In this document: piece by piece, positions 1-5,765 of the stretch | How positions within the stretch are numbered: the stretch's first letter is position 1 | Layout of the letters: every line of letters starts with the position of its first letter | DNA from: Pseudomonadota bacterium | GTDB lineage: Bacteria; Pseudomonadota; Alphaproteobacteria; Acetobacterales; Acetobacteraceae | DNA length: 7,096 nt | Assembly (NCBI GenBank): GCA_021826485.1 | Contig: JAKAZX010000210.1 | Location: 1-7,096, forward strand | Reading direction: 5' to 3' | Program-made: the position numbers and the translations under genes | The notes under the pieces: generated by a model | The model's database searches: none | What the model was told of the DNA's origin: nothing | What the model saw: the letters and a program-made list of their open reading frames with translations, nothing else

Positions 1-687
1 CGGCCCGTCCAGCCAGGCCAGCGCCGGCACCCGCGCGGCGGCATCGGCCGGCAGATAGGCTGCGGCGGAGACGCCGTATGGCGACCCCAGGGCGGCCGAC
101 AGCGCCGCCACCCCCGCCGCCGTGTCCAGCCCCGCCAGCGCCACCGTGCCCCGCCGCTCCGGCGCCGGCAGCACCTTCAGCGTGATCTCGGTCAGCACCG
201 CGAGCGTGCCGTGGCTGCCGGCCAGCAGCTTGCACAGATCGAGGCCGGTGACGTTCTTCAGCACCCGCCCGCCCGAGCGCACCAGCTCCCCCTGGCCATT
301 GACCGCGCGCACGCCGAGCACATGGTCCCGCGTCGCCCCCCAGGCCACCCGGCGCGGGCCGGACAGGTTGGTGGCGACCACGCCGCCCAGCGTCTGCGGG
401 GCGTCGCTGCCGAGCAGCCCGGACAGGTCCGGCGGCTCCGCGATCAGGTGCTGGCCGCGCGCGGCAACCTCGGCCTCGATCTCGGACAGCGGGGTGCCGG
501 CGCGCGCGCCGATCACCAGTTCCTGCGGCGAATAGAGCGTGATCCCGGCATGGCCCGCGACCGACAGCCCCCGGGCCGCCTGCACCGGGCGCAGCATGCC
601 GCGCTTGCTGCCGGCGCCCAGGATCTCCAGCGGCGTCGCGGCGTCGTGGGCGGCCGCGACGGCGGCGATGATGTCGGCTTCGGTCAT
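1..687 (-). CDS. glcE: Glycolate oxidase FAD-binding subunit GlcE (3' part cut off by window edge)
   Basis: GlcE is one of two flavin-binding subunits of the GlcDEF glycolate oxidase, which converts glycolate to glyoxylate and passes electrons to the respiratory chain. The first 229 residues are present; E. coli GlcE is about 350, so roughly the last third lies outside. Seen: an FAD-binding type 4 (PCMH-like) fold with LLGSDAPQTLGGVVATNLSG at about 91-110, a VLGVRAVNGQGE strand-turn at 123-134, and the typical block GGRVLKNVTGLDLCKLLAGS at 139-158 followed by HGTLAVLTEITLKVLPAPE at 159-177. The ATG at 687 overlaps the glcD stop (ATGA), which argues for translational coupling and fixes the start; an AGG lies five bases upstream. 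The frame is open to base 1. Cysteine in the 'DLCKL' block is a minor variation on the usual DLPKL. The gene order glcD-glcE makes glcF the expected next gene. The subunit assignment is firm; substrate (glycolate versus another 2-hydroxyacid) rests on family and context. Confidence 0.93.
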   Translation of the reverse strand, partial: MTEADIIAAVAAAHDAATPLEILGAGSKRGMLRPVQAARGLSVAGHAGITLYSPQELVIGARAGTPLSEIEAEVAARGQHLIAEPPDLSGLLGSDAPQTLGGVVATNLSGPRRVAWGATRDHVLGVRAVNGQGELVRSGGRVLKNVTGLDLCKLLAGSHGTLAVLTEITLKVLPAPERRGTVALAGLDTAAGVAALSAALGSPYGVSAAAYLPADAAARVPALAWLDGP

Positions 688-2123
688 GCCGCCTGCGGCA
701 GCGTCTCGGTCAGCGGGAACACCTTGCTGGGGTTGAGCAGCCAGCCGGGATCGAAAGCGTCCTTGATGCGCCGCTGCTGGGCGAGGTCGGTCGCGCTGAA
801 CTGCACGCCCATCAGGTCGCGCTTTTCGACGCCGACGCCGTGTTCCCCGGTCAGGCAGCCGCCGACCTCGACGCACAGCGTCAGGATATCGGCGCCGAAC
901 CGCTCGGCGCGCTGGAAACTGTCCGGATCGTTGGCGTCGAACATGATCAGCGGATGCAGGTTGCCGTCGCCGGCATGGAAGATGTTGGCGACCTGCAAGC
1001 CGTACTCGGCGCTCATCGCGCCGATGCGCCCGAGCACCTCGGGCAGCCGGCTGGTCGGGATGGTGCCGTCCATGCACAGATAGTCCGGGCTGATCCGCCC
1101 GACCGCGCCGAACGCACCCTTCCGCCCCTTCCAGATCGCCGCCGATTCCTCGGCCGATTGCGACACCTTCAGGCTGATCGGGTCGTGGCGCTCGCAGATC
1201 GCGCGGATGCGGTCCAGCAGCGCGTCCTGCTCGGCGACGCTGCCTTCCACCTCGATGATCAGCATCGCCTCGGCGTCCAGCGGATAGCCGGCATGGGCGA
1301 ACGCCTCGCAGGCGTGGATCGCCGGGCGGTCCATGAATTCCAGCGCGACCGGGATGATGCCGGAGCCGATGATGGCATCGACGCAGGCGCCGGCCACCTC
1401 GTTGGACCGGAACGCGGCCAGCATGGCGCGCGCCCCTTCCGGCCCGCGCAGGATGCGCACCGTGACCTCGGTGACGATCGCCAGTTGCCCCTCGCTGCCG
1501 GTCAGCAGGCCGAGCCAGTCATAGCCGGCGGCATCCAGATGCGCGCCGCCGATCGCGATCACCTCCCCGGTCACGGTGACGATCTTCAGCCCGAGCAGGT
1601 TGTTGGCGGTGACGCCGTAGCGCAGGCAGTGCGCACCGCCCGAGTTCATGCCGACATTGCCGCCGATCATGCAGGCGAGCTGGCTGGACGGGTCGGGCGC
1701 GTAGAAGAACCCTTCGCCCTGCACCGCCTGGGTGATGCCGATATTGGTCACGCCCGCCTGCACGGTCGCGCAGCGGTCGGCGAAGTCGATGTCCAGGATG
1801 CGGTTCATGCGCATCATGCCGACCACCACCGCATCCTCCAGCGGCAGGGCGCCGCCGGACAGGCTGGTGCCGGCGCCGCGTGGGATCACCCGCACGCCTT
1901 CGCGGTGCAGGAAGTGCATCACCGCGGCGACCTGCTCGGTGGTTTCCGGCAGCACCACCGCCAGCGGCGGCTGCTTGTACGCGGTCAGCCCGTCGGTCTC
2001 GTACGGCTTCAGCCGGATCGGCTCGCCGATCACGCCGCTTGCCGGCACCAGCCGGCGCAGCCCCTCCAGGATCGCCGCGCGGCGGGCCAGGACCGAGGGA
2101 TTCGGGGCGGGTTGGCGGATCAT
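684..2123 (-). CDS. glcD: Glycolate oxidase FAD-linked subunit GlcD
   Basis: This is the larger FAD subunit of glycolate oxidase, here 479 residues against 499 in E. coli. Domains: N-terminal FAD-binding type 4 domain with PRGAGTSLSGG at 81-91 and IGGNVGMNSGGAH at 153-165, then a FAD-oxidase C-terminal domain with HAGDGNLHP at 383-391, GGCLTGEHGVGVEK at 421-434 and the closing NPSKVFP at 464-470. The HxGDGNxH histidines are typical of the family's active site. The frame extends upstream to an ATG at 2201, but that adds 26 residues unlike the family; the ATG at 2123 has an AGAGAAG ribosome-binding site seven bases away (plus-strand CTTCTCT 2131-2137) and begins the family-like MIRQPAP. It overlaps glcE by 4 bases. 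The family also includes D-lactate and D-2-hydroxyglutarate dehydrogenases, but the fused-operon GlcE partner favours glycolate oxidase. No convincing promoter was found; TATCCT about 30 bases upstream of the start is a weak -10 candidate. Confidence 0.95.
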   Translation of the reverse strand: MIRQPAPNPSVLARRAAILEGLRRLVPASGVIGEPIRLKPYETDGLTAYKQPPLAVVLPETTEQVAAVMHFLHREGVRVIPRGAGTSLSGGALPLEDAVVVGMMRMNRILDIDFADRCATVQAGVTNIGITQAVQGEGFFYAPDPSSQLACMIGGNVGMNSGGAHCLRYGVTANNLLGLKIVTVTGEVIAIGGAHLDAAGYDWLGLLTGSEGQLAIVTEVTVRILRGPEGARAMLAAFRSNEVAGACVDAIIGSGIIPVALEFMDRPAIHACEAFAHAGYPLDAEAMLIIEVEGSVAEQDALLDRIRAICERHDPISLKVSQSAEESAAIWKGRKGAFGAVGRISPDYLCMDGTIPTSRLPEVLGRIGAMSAEYGLQVANIFHAGDGNLHPLIMFDANDPDSFQRAERFGADILTLCVEVGGCLTGEHGVGVEKRDLMGVQFSATDLAQQRRIKDAFDPGWLLNPSKVFPLTETLPQAA

Positions 2124-2184
2124 GGCGAAACTTCTCTGCAAGTGCGGGAGGATAGCAAGCGGCCCCGGTTTCGGAACCTGCGCA

Positions 2185-2213
2185 TTGGCGGGGCAGGGCA
2201 CCAGCTACATACT
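2185..2213 (+). promoter_or_regulatory. Possible sigma-70-type promoter for the small-gene cassette
   Basis: TTGGCG (2185-2190) and CATACT (2208-2213) are spaced by 17 bases; each matches four of six consensus positions. They sit in the only AT-rich patch of this otherwise GC-rich intergenic region, 31 bases before the start of the first small gene. TATACA at 2213-2218 is an alternative -10 without a good -35. Motif match only; short hexamers occur by chance. Confidence 0.3.
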
Positions 2214-2233
2214 ATACATGTCGATGCATTGCA
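2214..2233. promoter_or_regulatory. Two overlapping short dyads, candidate operator
   Basis: ATACAT-GTCG-ATGCAT (2214-2229) is a dyad with one mismatch per arm, and TGCA-T-TGCA (2225-2233) is a perfect dyad around a central base. The second touches the first base of the Shine-Dalgarno AGGAGG. Their position just after the possible -10 would suit a repressor site or a small mRNA structure. No known regulator's box is recognised, so this is a structural observation only. Confidence 0.25.
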
Positions 2234-2238
2234 GGAGG
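2233..2238 (+). promoter_or_regulatory. Strong ribosome-binding site of the first small gene
   Basis: AGGAGG, followed by TG, is a full match to the anti-Shine-Dalgarno and lies six bases before the ATG at 2245. It is the best ribosome-binding site in the window. It decides the start of the first small gene, because that reading frame is open much further upstream, antisense to glcD. Confidence 0.8.
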
Positions 2239-2244
2239 TGCGCA

Positions 2245-2445
2245 ATGGAGAAGAAGACGGCGCGCCGGGGCAGCGCCAAGCTTCGGGCGCCGGCCAAAAG
2301 GGCGGCGTCGGCGTCAGGCGGCGGCGCCCGAGTCCTGGCGCAAGCGTCGCAGCGCGAGGTCGCCGCGCTCCTACAAGAAATCCACGTCCGCAACGCCGAG
2401 ATCGGCGCCCGCATCGACGGCCTGCTCAAGAGCGCGCGCCGGTAA
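2245..2445 (+). CDS. Small basic protein with C-terminal helix, function unknown
   Basis: I do not recognise a family. The product has 66 residues. Residues 1-30 are rich in Lys, Arg, Ala and Gly (histone-tail-like, probably disordered); residues about 32-63 form a predicted amphipathic helix containing EVAALLQEIHVRNAEIGARI. About 15 Lys/Arg against 5 Asp/Glu give a strongly positive charge, so binding to nucleic acid or to an acidic partner is possible; this is inference. No signal peptide or membrane segment. The start is set by the strong AGGAGG at 2233. It begins a plus-strand run of three small genes, six bases ahead of the next start. Codon choice is a little less GC-extreme than its neighbours (for example CTA CAA GAA), which may mean weak selection or later arrival. 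That this is a real gene rests on the ribosome-binding site, the tight packing and the plausible helix. Confidence 0.7.
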   Translation: MEKKTARRGSAKLRAPAKRAASASGGGARVLAQASQREVAALLQEIHVRNAEIGARIDGLLKSARR

Positions 2446-2451
2446 CACCCG

Positions 2452-2619
2452 ATGCCCGGCGGGCACAGTATCGACGAACTGATCGCCGCGCTTCAGGAAA
2501 TCAGGACCATCCAGGAACGGATCGGCGATCTCGCCGACGTTCTCGCTGCCTTGCAGGGACGGGTTGCGACGTTGGAACAGCGCTGCCCGCCTGCGTCCGC
2601 CGGCGGGGATGCCTCGTGA
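2452..2619 (+). CDS. Small acidic coiled-coil protein, function unknown
   Basis: The product has 55 residues with no family that I recognise. Residues about 6-44 form one predicted coiled-coil helix with hydrophobic residues at heptad spacing (SIDELIAALQEIRTIQERIG, then LADVLAALQGRVATLEQRC); a short Pro/Ala/Gly tail follows. Net charge is about -4, opposite to the protein encoded just upstream. The ATG lies six bases after the upstream stop; no separate strong Shine-Dalgarno is visible, so coupling to the first gene is likely. Its TGA overlaps the GTG of the third gene (GTGA). Likely homo-oligomer, or partner of the upstream protein or the downstream membrane protein; this is inference. A single cysteine at 45 could form a disulfide only if exported, and no export signal is present. 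Confidence 0.65.
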   Translation: MPGGHSIDELIAALQEIRTIQERIGDLADVLAALQGRVATLEQRCPPASAGGDAS

Positions 2620-2938
2620 CCGACTGGCCGGAGGGCGTCACACCGATCAGCCTCGAAGACCTCAGGCGGCTCGGGATCGACGCGCAGAGGCGTCTTCATT
2701 GGGACGGCCAGCCGGTGGAACTGCGTCGCCGGGTCGTGCTGAGCTGTGGCAGAAAGTGTGGGCAGGGCTGATTGCCCCGCTGGTCGCGCTCGGCGCCCTG
2801 GGATCATTCGTGCAGGGCGCCACCTCGGCGCTCGACAGTGGCTGCGCCCGTCACCTGCTGCCCGCGGCGCTTTGCCCGCCCGCGGTAGGCAGCGGTGTCA
2901 GCCCTGGCGGGCCTTCATGCGCGGGTTCTTCTTGTTGA
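2616..2938 (+). pseudogene. Small one-helix membrane protein broken by a 1-base frameshift
   Basis: From the GTG at 2616 (overlapping the previous stop as GTGA) the frame reads a soluble segment including ITPIS-like and LHWDGQPVELRRRVVLS stretches (43 residues), then turns into CGRKCGQG and stops at 2771. In the frame one base earlier, from about 2744, the sequence continues sensibly as LWQKVWAGLIAPLVALGALG, then SFVQGATSALDSGCARHLL, a clear membrane helix and tail. Adding one base near 2745 (AGC-TGTGG to AGC-nTGTGG) joins both into about 107 residues: cytoplasmic domain, one membrane helix, short tail. The repaired frame ends at 2938, inside the 3' end of the convergent rpmJ, so its last ~14 residues may be read-on past a lost stop. 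No slippery heptamer is present at the junction, so mutation or sequencing error is more likely than programmed frameshifting. A separate protein starting at GTG 2756 is a weaker alternative. Function unknown. Confidence 0.6.
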
Positions 2939-3023
2939 TGACGTAGACGCGGCCGTGGCGGCGCACCACGCGGCAGTTCTTGTCGCGGGTCTTGGCGGAT
3001 TTGAGGCTGTTGCGGATCTTCAT
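2898..3023 (-). CDS. rpmJ: 50S ribosomal protein L36, cysteine-poor (zinc-free) form
   Basis: The 41-residue product begins MKIRNSLKSAKTRDKN and ends NKKNPRMKARQG, the typical L36 sequence of the longer type found in alphaproteobacteria. L36 is the smallest protein of the large subunit and binds 23S rRNA. The zinc-ribbon form has three Cys and one His (C-x2-C-x12-C-x4-H); here there is a single Cys (17) and a His at 23, so zinc cannot be held in the normal way. Such C-minus copies are under Zur control in bacteria that also carry a C-plus copy, but in many alphaproteobacteria it is the only copy; no Zur box is obvious here. The gene stands alone, away from the large ribosomal operons, 63 bases after the methyltransferase on the same strand. 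The upstream ribosome-binding site is weak (CAGG, eight to nine bases away). Too short for most ORF callers, but certain by sequence. Confidence 0.97.
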   Translation of the reverse strand: MKIRNSLKSAKTRDKNCRVVRRHGRVYVINKKNPRMKARQG

Positions 3024-3061
3024 GACGGAAACCTGAGTGCGCGCGATACGAAGAGCGCGGG

Positions 3062-3090
3062 CGATTACCGGCAGGCGGGGGGCGAGTCAA
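3062..3090 (-). promoter_or_regulatory. Possible promoter for rpmJ
   Basis: On the minus strand TTGACT (plus 3085-3090) matches five of six -35 positions and includes the methyltransferase stop codon. Downstream, GGTAAT (plus 3064-3069, spacer 15, four of six) or TAATCG (plus 3062-3067, spacer 17, two of six) could be the -10. The site is about 40 bases before the rpmJ start, a suitable distance, and would let rpmJ be expressed independently of the methyltransferase. Unconfirmed motif match. Confidence 0.35.
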
Positions 3091-3998
3091 GCCGCGGCCT
3101 CGCGCCCGATCGCGATCCAGCGCATCATCCTGATCCGCCCGGCCCGCATCAGCCGGATGCGGCGTAGCCACAGCTCCGCCTCGGCGACCAGAACGGCGGC
3201 GTGCGGCGCGTCCGGCCGCTCCGCGTCCAGTTCGCGCAGCAGCCGCCGCCAGCCGCCGACCGCCTGGCGCATGTGCCGCGCCGAAACGTCCTCGGCGAGG
3301 CGGATGGTGAAGCCCAGCCGCTCCAGCACCCGCACCACGCGCGCCGGGTCGGGCAGCGAGGCCGAAGCGGGGTCCAGCCGCAGCCAAGCCGCCACCGCCC
3401 GGTCCGCGGGATCGAGCGAGGCGGGGGCGACAGTTTCCAGCAGCGCGATCTGCCCGCCCGGCCGCACCGCCTGGGCCAGCGCGGCCAGGATGTCCTCCGG
3501 CCGGTCGGTCCGCAGGGCCTCCACGGTCAGGGCATGGTGGAAGGCGCGGCGGGGAAAGCCGGGGTGCGCCGGGGTCCAGTGCTCCACCGTCGCCCGCTTG
3601 GCCAGCGCCACGCCCGCCCGCTGGATGCGCCGCGCCGCCATCGCCGCCAGATACGGGTCGCTTTCATAGCCGCGCACCCAGACGCCGAGGTCGCCGGCCA
3701 GCCGCAGCGTGGGGCCGCCGCTGCCGACGCCGAGCAGCAGTAGCGAGGATGCGGCGGTCAGCCCCAGCGAGGCCGCCAGCCGGAGCACCGCATCCGGGCC
3801 GCCGGGCGCGAGGAAGCCTTCGCCCCACAGCGCCTCCGCCATGCGCAGCCGCCGGCGCGTCCAGCCGCCCGCGCTCTCCACCGCATCGGGTTCGACGGCG
3901 ATCGGCACGAAATCCGGTTCGGCCGGCGGCGTCGGGTCGGGCGCGGGGGACGCCGGCCGGGGGCGTTCCATCCGGCTGCGCAGGGCCATCAGTCGCAT
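3087..3998 (-). CDS. Class I SAM-dependent methyltransferase, substrate unknown
   Basis: The 303-residue product has a Pro-rich, probably flexible first 30 residues, then a Rossmann-type methyltransferase domain. Motif I is LLLLGVGSGGPTLRLA at 86-101 (the glycine-rich SAM loop), the acidic residue ending strand 2 is E112 in GYESDP, and the later strand/turn VRPGGQIALLETV at 178-190 is the usual post-motif block before strand 5. The WGEGFLAPGGPDAVLRLA segment at 58-75 recalls the substrate-side N-terminus of sterol and phosphoethanolamine methyltransferases, so a small-molecule or lipid headgroup substrate is conceivable; that is inference. No membrane helix or signal peptide is seen. The ATG at 3998 has only a weak ACGGAA upstream; internal ATGs at residues 4 and 10 cannot be excluded. 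The gene is divergent from the membrane-protein gene at 4096 and precedes rpmJ by 63 bases. It could be a methylator of protein, lipid or metabolite; family level is firm, substrate is not. Confidence 0.85.
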   Translation of the reverse strand: MRLMALRSRMERPRPASPAPDPTPPAEPDFVPIAVEPDAVESAGGWTRRRLRMAEALWGEGFLAPGGPDAVLRLAASLGLTAASSLLLLGVGSGGPTLRLAGDLGVWVRGYESDPYLAAMAARRIQRAGVALAKRATVEHWTPAHPGFPRRAFHHALTVEALRTDRPEDILAALAQAVRPGGQIALLETVAPASLDPADRAVAAWLRLDPASASLPDPARVVRVLERLGFTIRLAEDVSARHMRQAVGGWRRLLRELDAERPDAPHAAVLVAEAELWLRRIRLMRAGRIRMMRWIAIGREAAA

Positions 3999-4095
3999 GG
4001 TCGCGTTCCGTGCTGCGGCGGGCAGCCTGGGCGGGCGGCGTTAACAAACCCCTGCGCATTGACCGCCCGGCCCCGCCACGCGAAGAGAGCGCCCG

Positions 4096-4521
4096 ATGGC
4101 ACCCCCAACCCCACCCAGGATGCAGGGCAGCGGCCAGCGCGGGGGCTGGACCGCCTTCCTGGCGATGGCCTTCGTCGTGGTCGGGCTGGCCGGCCTGTTC
4201 GCGAGCTACGCCGCCCCGCTGCCGCTCGCCCGCGCGGTGGAGCGGGAGGCGGCGCTGGACGACGCCCTGGCCGCCGCCCACGGCCCGAACCCCGAGGCCG
4301 CGATCGAGGCGCTGCGCCCGCGGCTCGCCGGCAGCGCGGATGCGCTGCTGCCGGTCGGCGGCGACATGGACGCCCGCATCGCCGCCGAACGCCGCGCCAT
4401 GCGCGCCCGCCTGACCGAGGAGGCGCGGGTGACCGCCCTGCGGTCGCGCTGGATCATCGGCATCGTTACCCTGACGGGCATCGCCTTCGGCGCGGCGATG
4501 CTGCGGGCGGCGCGGCGGTAG
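4096..4521 (+). CDS. Unrecognised small membrane protein with two helices
   Basis: The 141-residue product has a hydrophilic N-terminus, membrane helix 1 at about 18-38 (WTAFLAMAFVVVGLAGLFAS), a hydrophilic segment of about 75 residues rich in Ala, Arg and Glu (probably helical), membrane helix 2 at about 119-136 (WIIGIVTLTGIAFGAAML) and a basic C-terminus (RAARR). Arginines beside both ends suggest both termini in the cytoplasm and the middle in the periplasm. GAAGAGAG six bases before the ATG is a good ribosome-binding site and supports this start. It faces the methyltransferase gene across 97 bases, and its stop is 10 bases from the convergent MFS stop, with no terminator visible. I do not recognise a family and assign no function; the fold suggests a structural or regulatory envelope protein. 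The open frame on the opposite strand across the same region is judged a shadow because it lacks membrane or domain features. Confidence 0.75.
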   Translation: MAPPTPPRMQGSGQRGGWTAFLAMAFVVVGLAGLFASYAAPLPLARAVEREAALDDALAAAHGPNPEAAIEALRPRLAGSADALLPVGGDMDARIAAERRAMRARLTEEARVTALRSRWIIGIVTLTGIAFGAAMLRAARR

Positions 4522-4531
4522 CCGGGGCGGT

Positions 4532-5752
4532 TCAGGCGGGGGGCGCGGCGGTGGCCGGGCGGGCCAGGCCGCTCGCGGCCAGTGCCGCCACGGCCAGCAG
4601 CAGCGGGCCGAACGACAGCCAGAGCACCGTGTTCCAGCCATAGGCCGTCAGCAGTCCCCCGGACAGGAACGATCCGACCACCATCGTCCCGAACACGATG
4701 AAGTCGTTGAGCGACTGCACCCGCGTGGTCTCCTCCGGCCGGTGGCATTCCAGCACCAGGGCCGAGGCGCCGATGAAGCCGAAGTTCCAGCCGGCGCCGA
4801 GCAGGATCAGGGCGAGCCAGAAATGCCCGGTATCCGCGCCGGTCAGCCCGCCCGCGGCGGCGGCGGCGATCAGCGCGAAGCCGGCCGCCACCACGCGCGG
4901 CGCGCCGAACCGCGTGATCAGCCGCCCGGTGACGAAGCCCGGGCCGTACATCGCAATGACGTGCCACTGGATGCCGAGGTTGGAGTCCCGCTGCGACAGG
5001 CCGCACATGTGCATCGCGAGCGGCGCCGCGGTCATCAGGAAGTTCATCAGCAGATAGGCGATCGTCCCGCAGGTCACGGCAATGACGAAGCGCGGCTGGC
5101 GGACGATGGCGCCGAGCGGACGGCCGGCGGCGGCGGCGGTCGCCGGGCGCGGCAGCCGCACCCCATGCAGCACGCCGCCCGCGAGCGCGGCCACCGCGGC
5201 CTGCGCCAGATAGGTCGCGGCGAAGATGTACGGCAGCCACAGCGTCATGGTGAAGGTGACGATCTGCGGGCCGATGACGCCCGCGAACACGCCGCCCGCC
5301 ATCACCGCGGACAGGGCCCGCGCCCGCCGCGCCGGCGGCGCGCAGTCGGCGGCGGCGAAGCGGAACGACAACACCACGGCCGCATACGCGCCGCCGAAGA
5401 AGGTTGCCGCGCAGAACAGCCAGAAGTCGCCGAGCACGACCGCGAGTGCGGCCAGCAGGCCGCCGAGCACGCCGCAGCCGGTGCCGGCCAGGAAGGCGGC
5501 ACGGCGCCCGTGGCGCTGGGCGATGGCGCCGGCCGGCAGGGTGCAGGCCGCCATGCCGATCACGAAGATCGAGATCGGCAGGGTTGCCAGCGCCTTGCTC
5601 GGCGCGAGCGTGCTGCCGACGATGGCGCCGGTGGCATAGACGACGGTGGAGTTCGCCCCGGCGAGCGCCTGCGCGACCGCCAGCCGCAGCACGTTGCCGC
5701 GTTCCTGCGACGGGGTCATCGGCGGCGCGAGGAGCGGGGCGGCGCGCTGCAT
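4532..5752 (-). CDS. Major facilitator superfamily transporter
   Basis: The product is a 406-residue integral inner-membrane carrier with about 12 hydrophobic segments, the usual MFS size. MFS motif A lies in the loop after helix 2: GAIAQRHGRRAAFLAG at 75-90. A degenerate copy in the second half reads GRLITRFGAPRVVAAG at 276-291, fitting the internal duplication of the fold. A conserved-looking block IQWHVIAMYGPGFVTG at 261-276 precedes it. The ATG at 5752 has a G-rich ribosome-binding site overlapping the folD stop; the internal ATG at residue 12 has none. It starts 13 bases after folD, so it is the last gene of the yggT-yggU-folD unit. MFS carriers use proton or solute gradients to move small molecules; substrate and direction cannot be read from the sequence. 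Export of a drug or metabolite is the usual guess for this subtype, but it is only a guess. Confidence 0.88.
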   Translation of the reverse strand: MQRAAPLLAPPMTPSQERGNVLRLAVAQALAGANSTVVYATGAIVGSTLAPSKALATLPISIFVIGMAACTLPAGAIAQRHGRRAAFLAGTGCGVLGGLLAALAVVLGDFWLFCAATFFGGAYAAVVLSFRFAAADCAPPARRARALSAVMAGGVFAGVIGPQIVTFTMTLWLPYIFAATYLAQAAVAALAGGVLHGVRLPRPATAAAAGRPLGAIVRQPRFVIAVTCGTIAYLLMNFLMTAAPLAMHMCGLSQRDSNLGIQWHVIAMYGPGFVTGRLITRFGAPRVVAAGFALIAAAAAGGLTGADTGHFWLALILLGAGWNFGFIGASALVLECHRPEETTRVQSLNDFIVFGTMVVGSFLSGGLLTAYGWNTVLWLSFGPLLLAVAALAASGLARPATAAPPA

Positions 5753-5765
5753 CCCCCAGGCCCCC

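Noticed and set aside
2124..2201. Longer GlcD starting at the ATG at 2201
   Set aside because: It adds 26 residues unlike the family and lacks a ribosome-binding site, whereas the ATG at 2123 has AGAGAAG at seven bases.
2739..2760. Programmed -1 frameshifting in the third small gene
   Set aside because: The A-AAG nearby (2752-2756) is past the point where the sensible frame already changes, there is no slippery heptamer, and the P-site tRNA would not re-pair. Mutation or read error is simpler.
840..2771. A 643-residue open frame on the plus strand across glcD and the small genes
   Set aside because: It is antisense to clear glcD motifs, His/Gln/Arg/Asp-rich in the way GC-rich shadow frames are, and has no domain. 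Only its last 51 codons (from GTG 2616) are kept, as the 5' part of the broken small gene.
2862..2885. Possible terminator hairpin between the small genes and rpmJ (CCGCGG repeated around 12 bases)
   Set aside because: The stem is only 6 bp, the repeat is a self-complementary GC word, and no T-run follows on either strand.
2177..4061. The 11-mer CCTGCGCATTG upstream of both plus-strand gene groups (2177-2187 and 4051-4061)
   Set aside because: In 7 kb of GC-rich DNA several shared 11-mers are expected by chance, and the distances to the two starts differ (about 57 and 34 bases).
4059..4087. TTGACC as a -35 for the membrane-protein gene at 4096
   Set aside because: The paired -10 position reads GAAGAG, which is the ribosome-binding site, only nine bases before the ATG.
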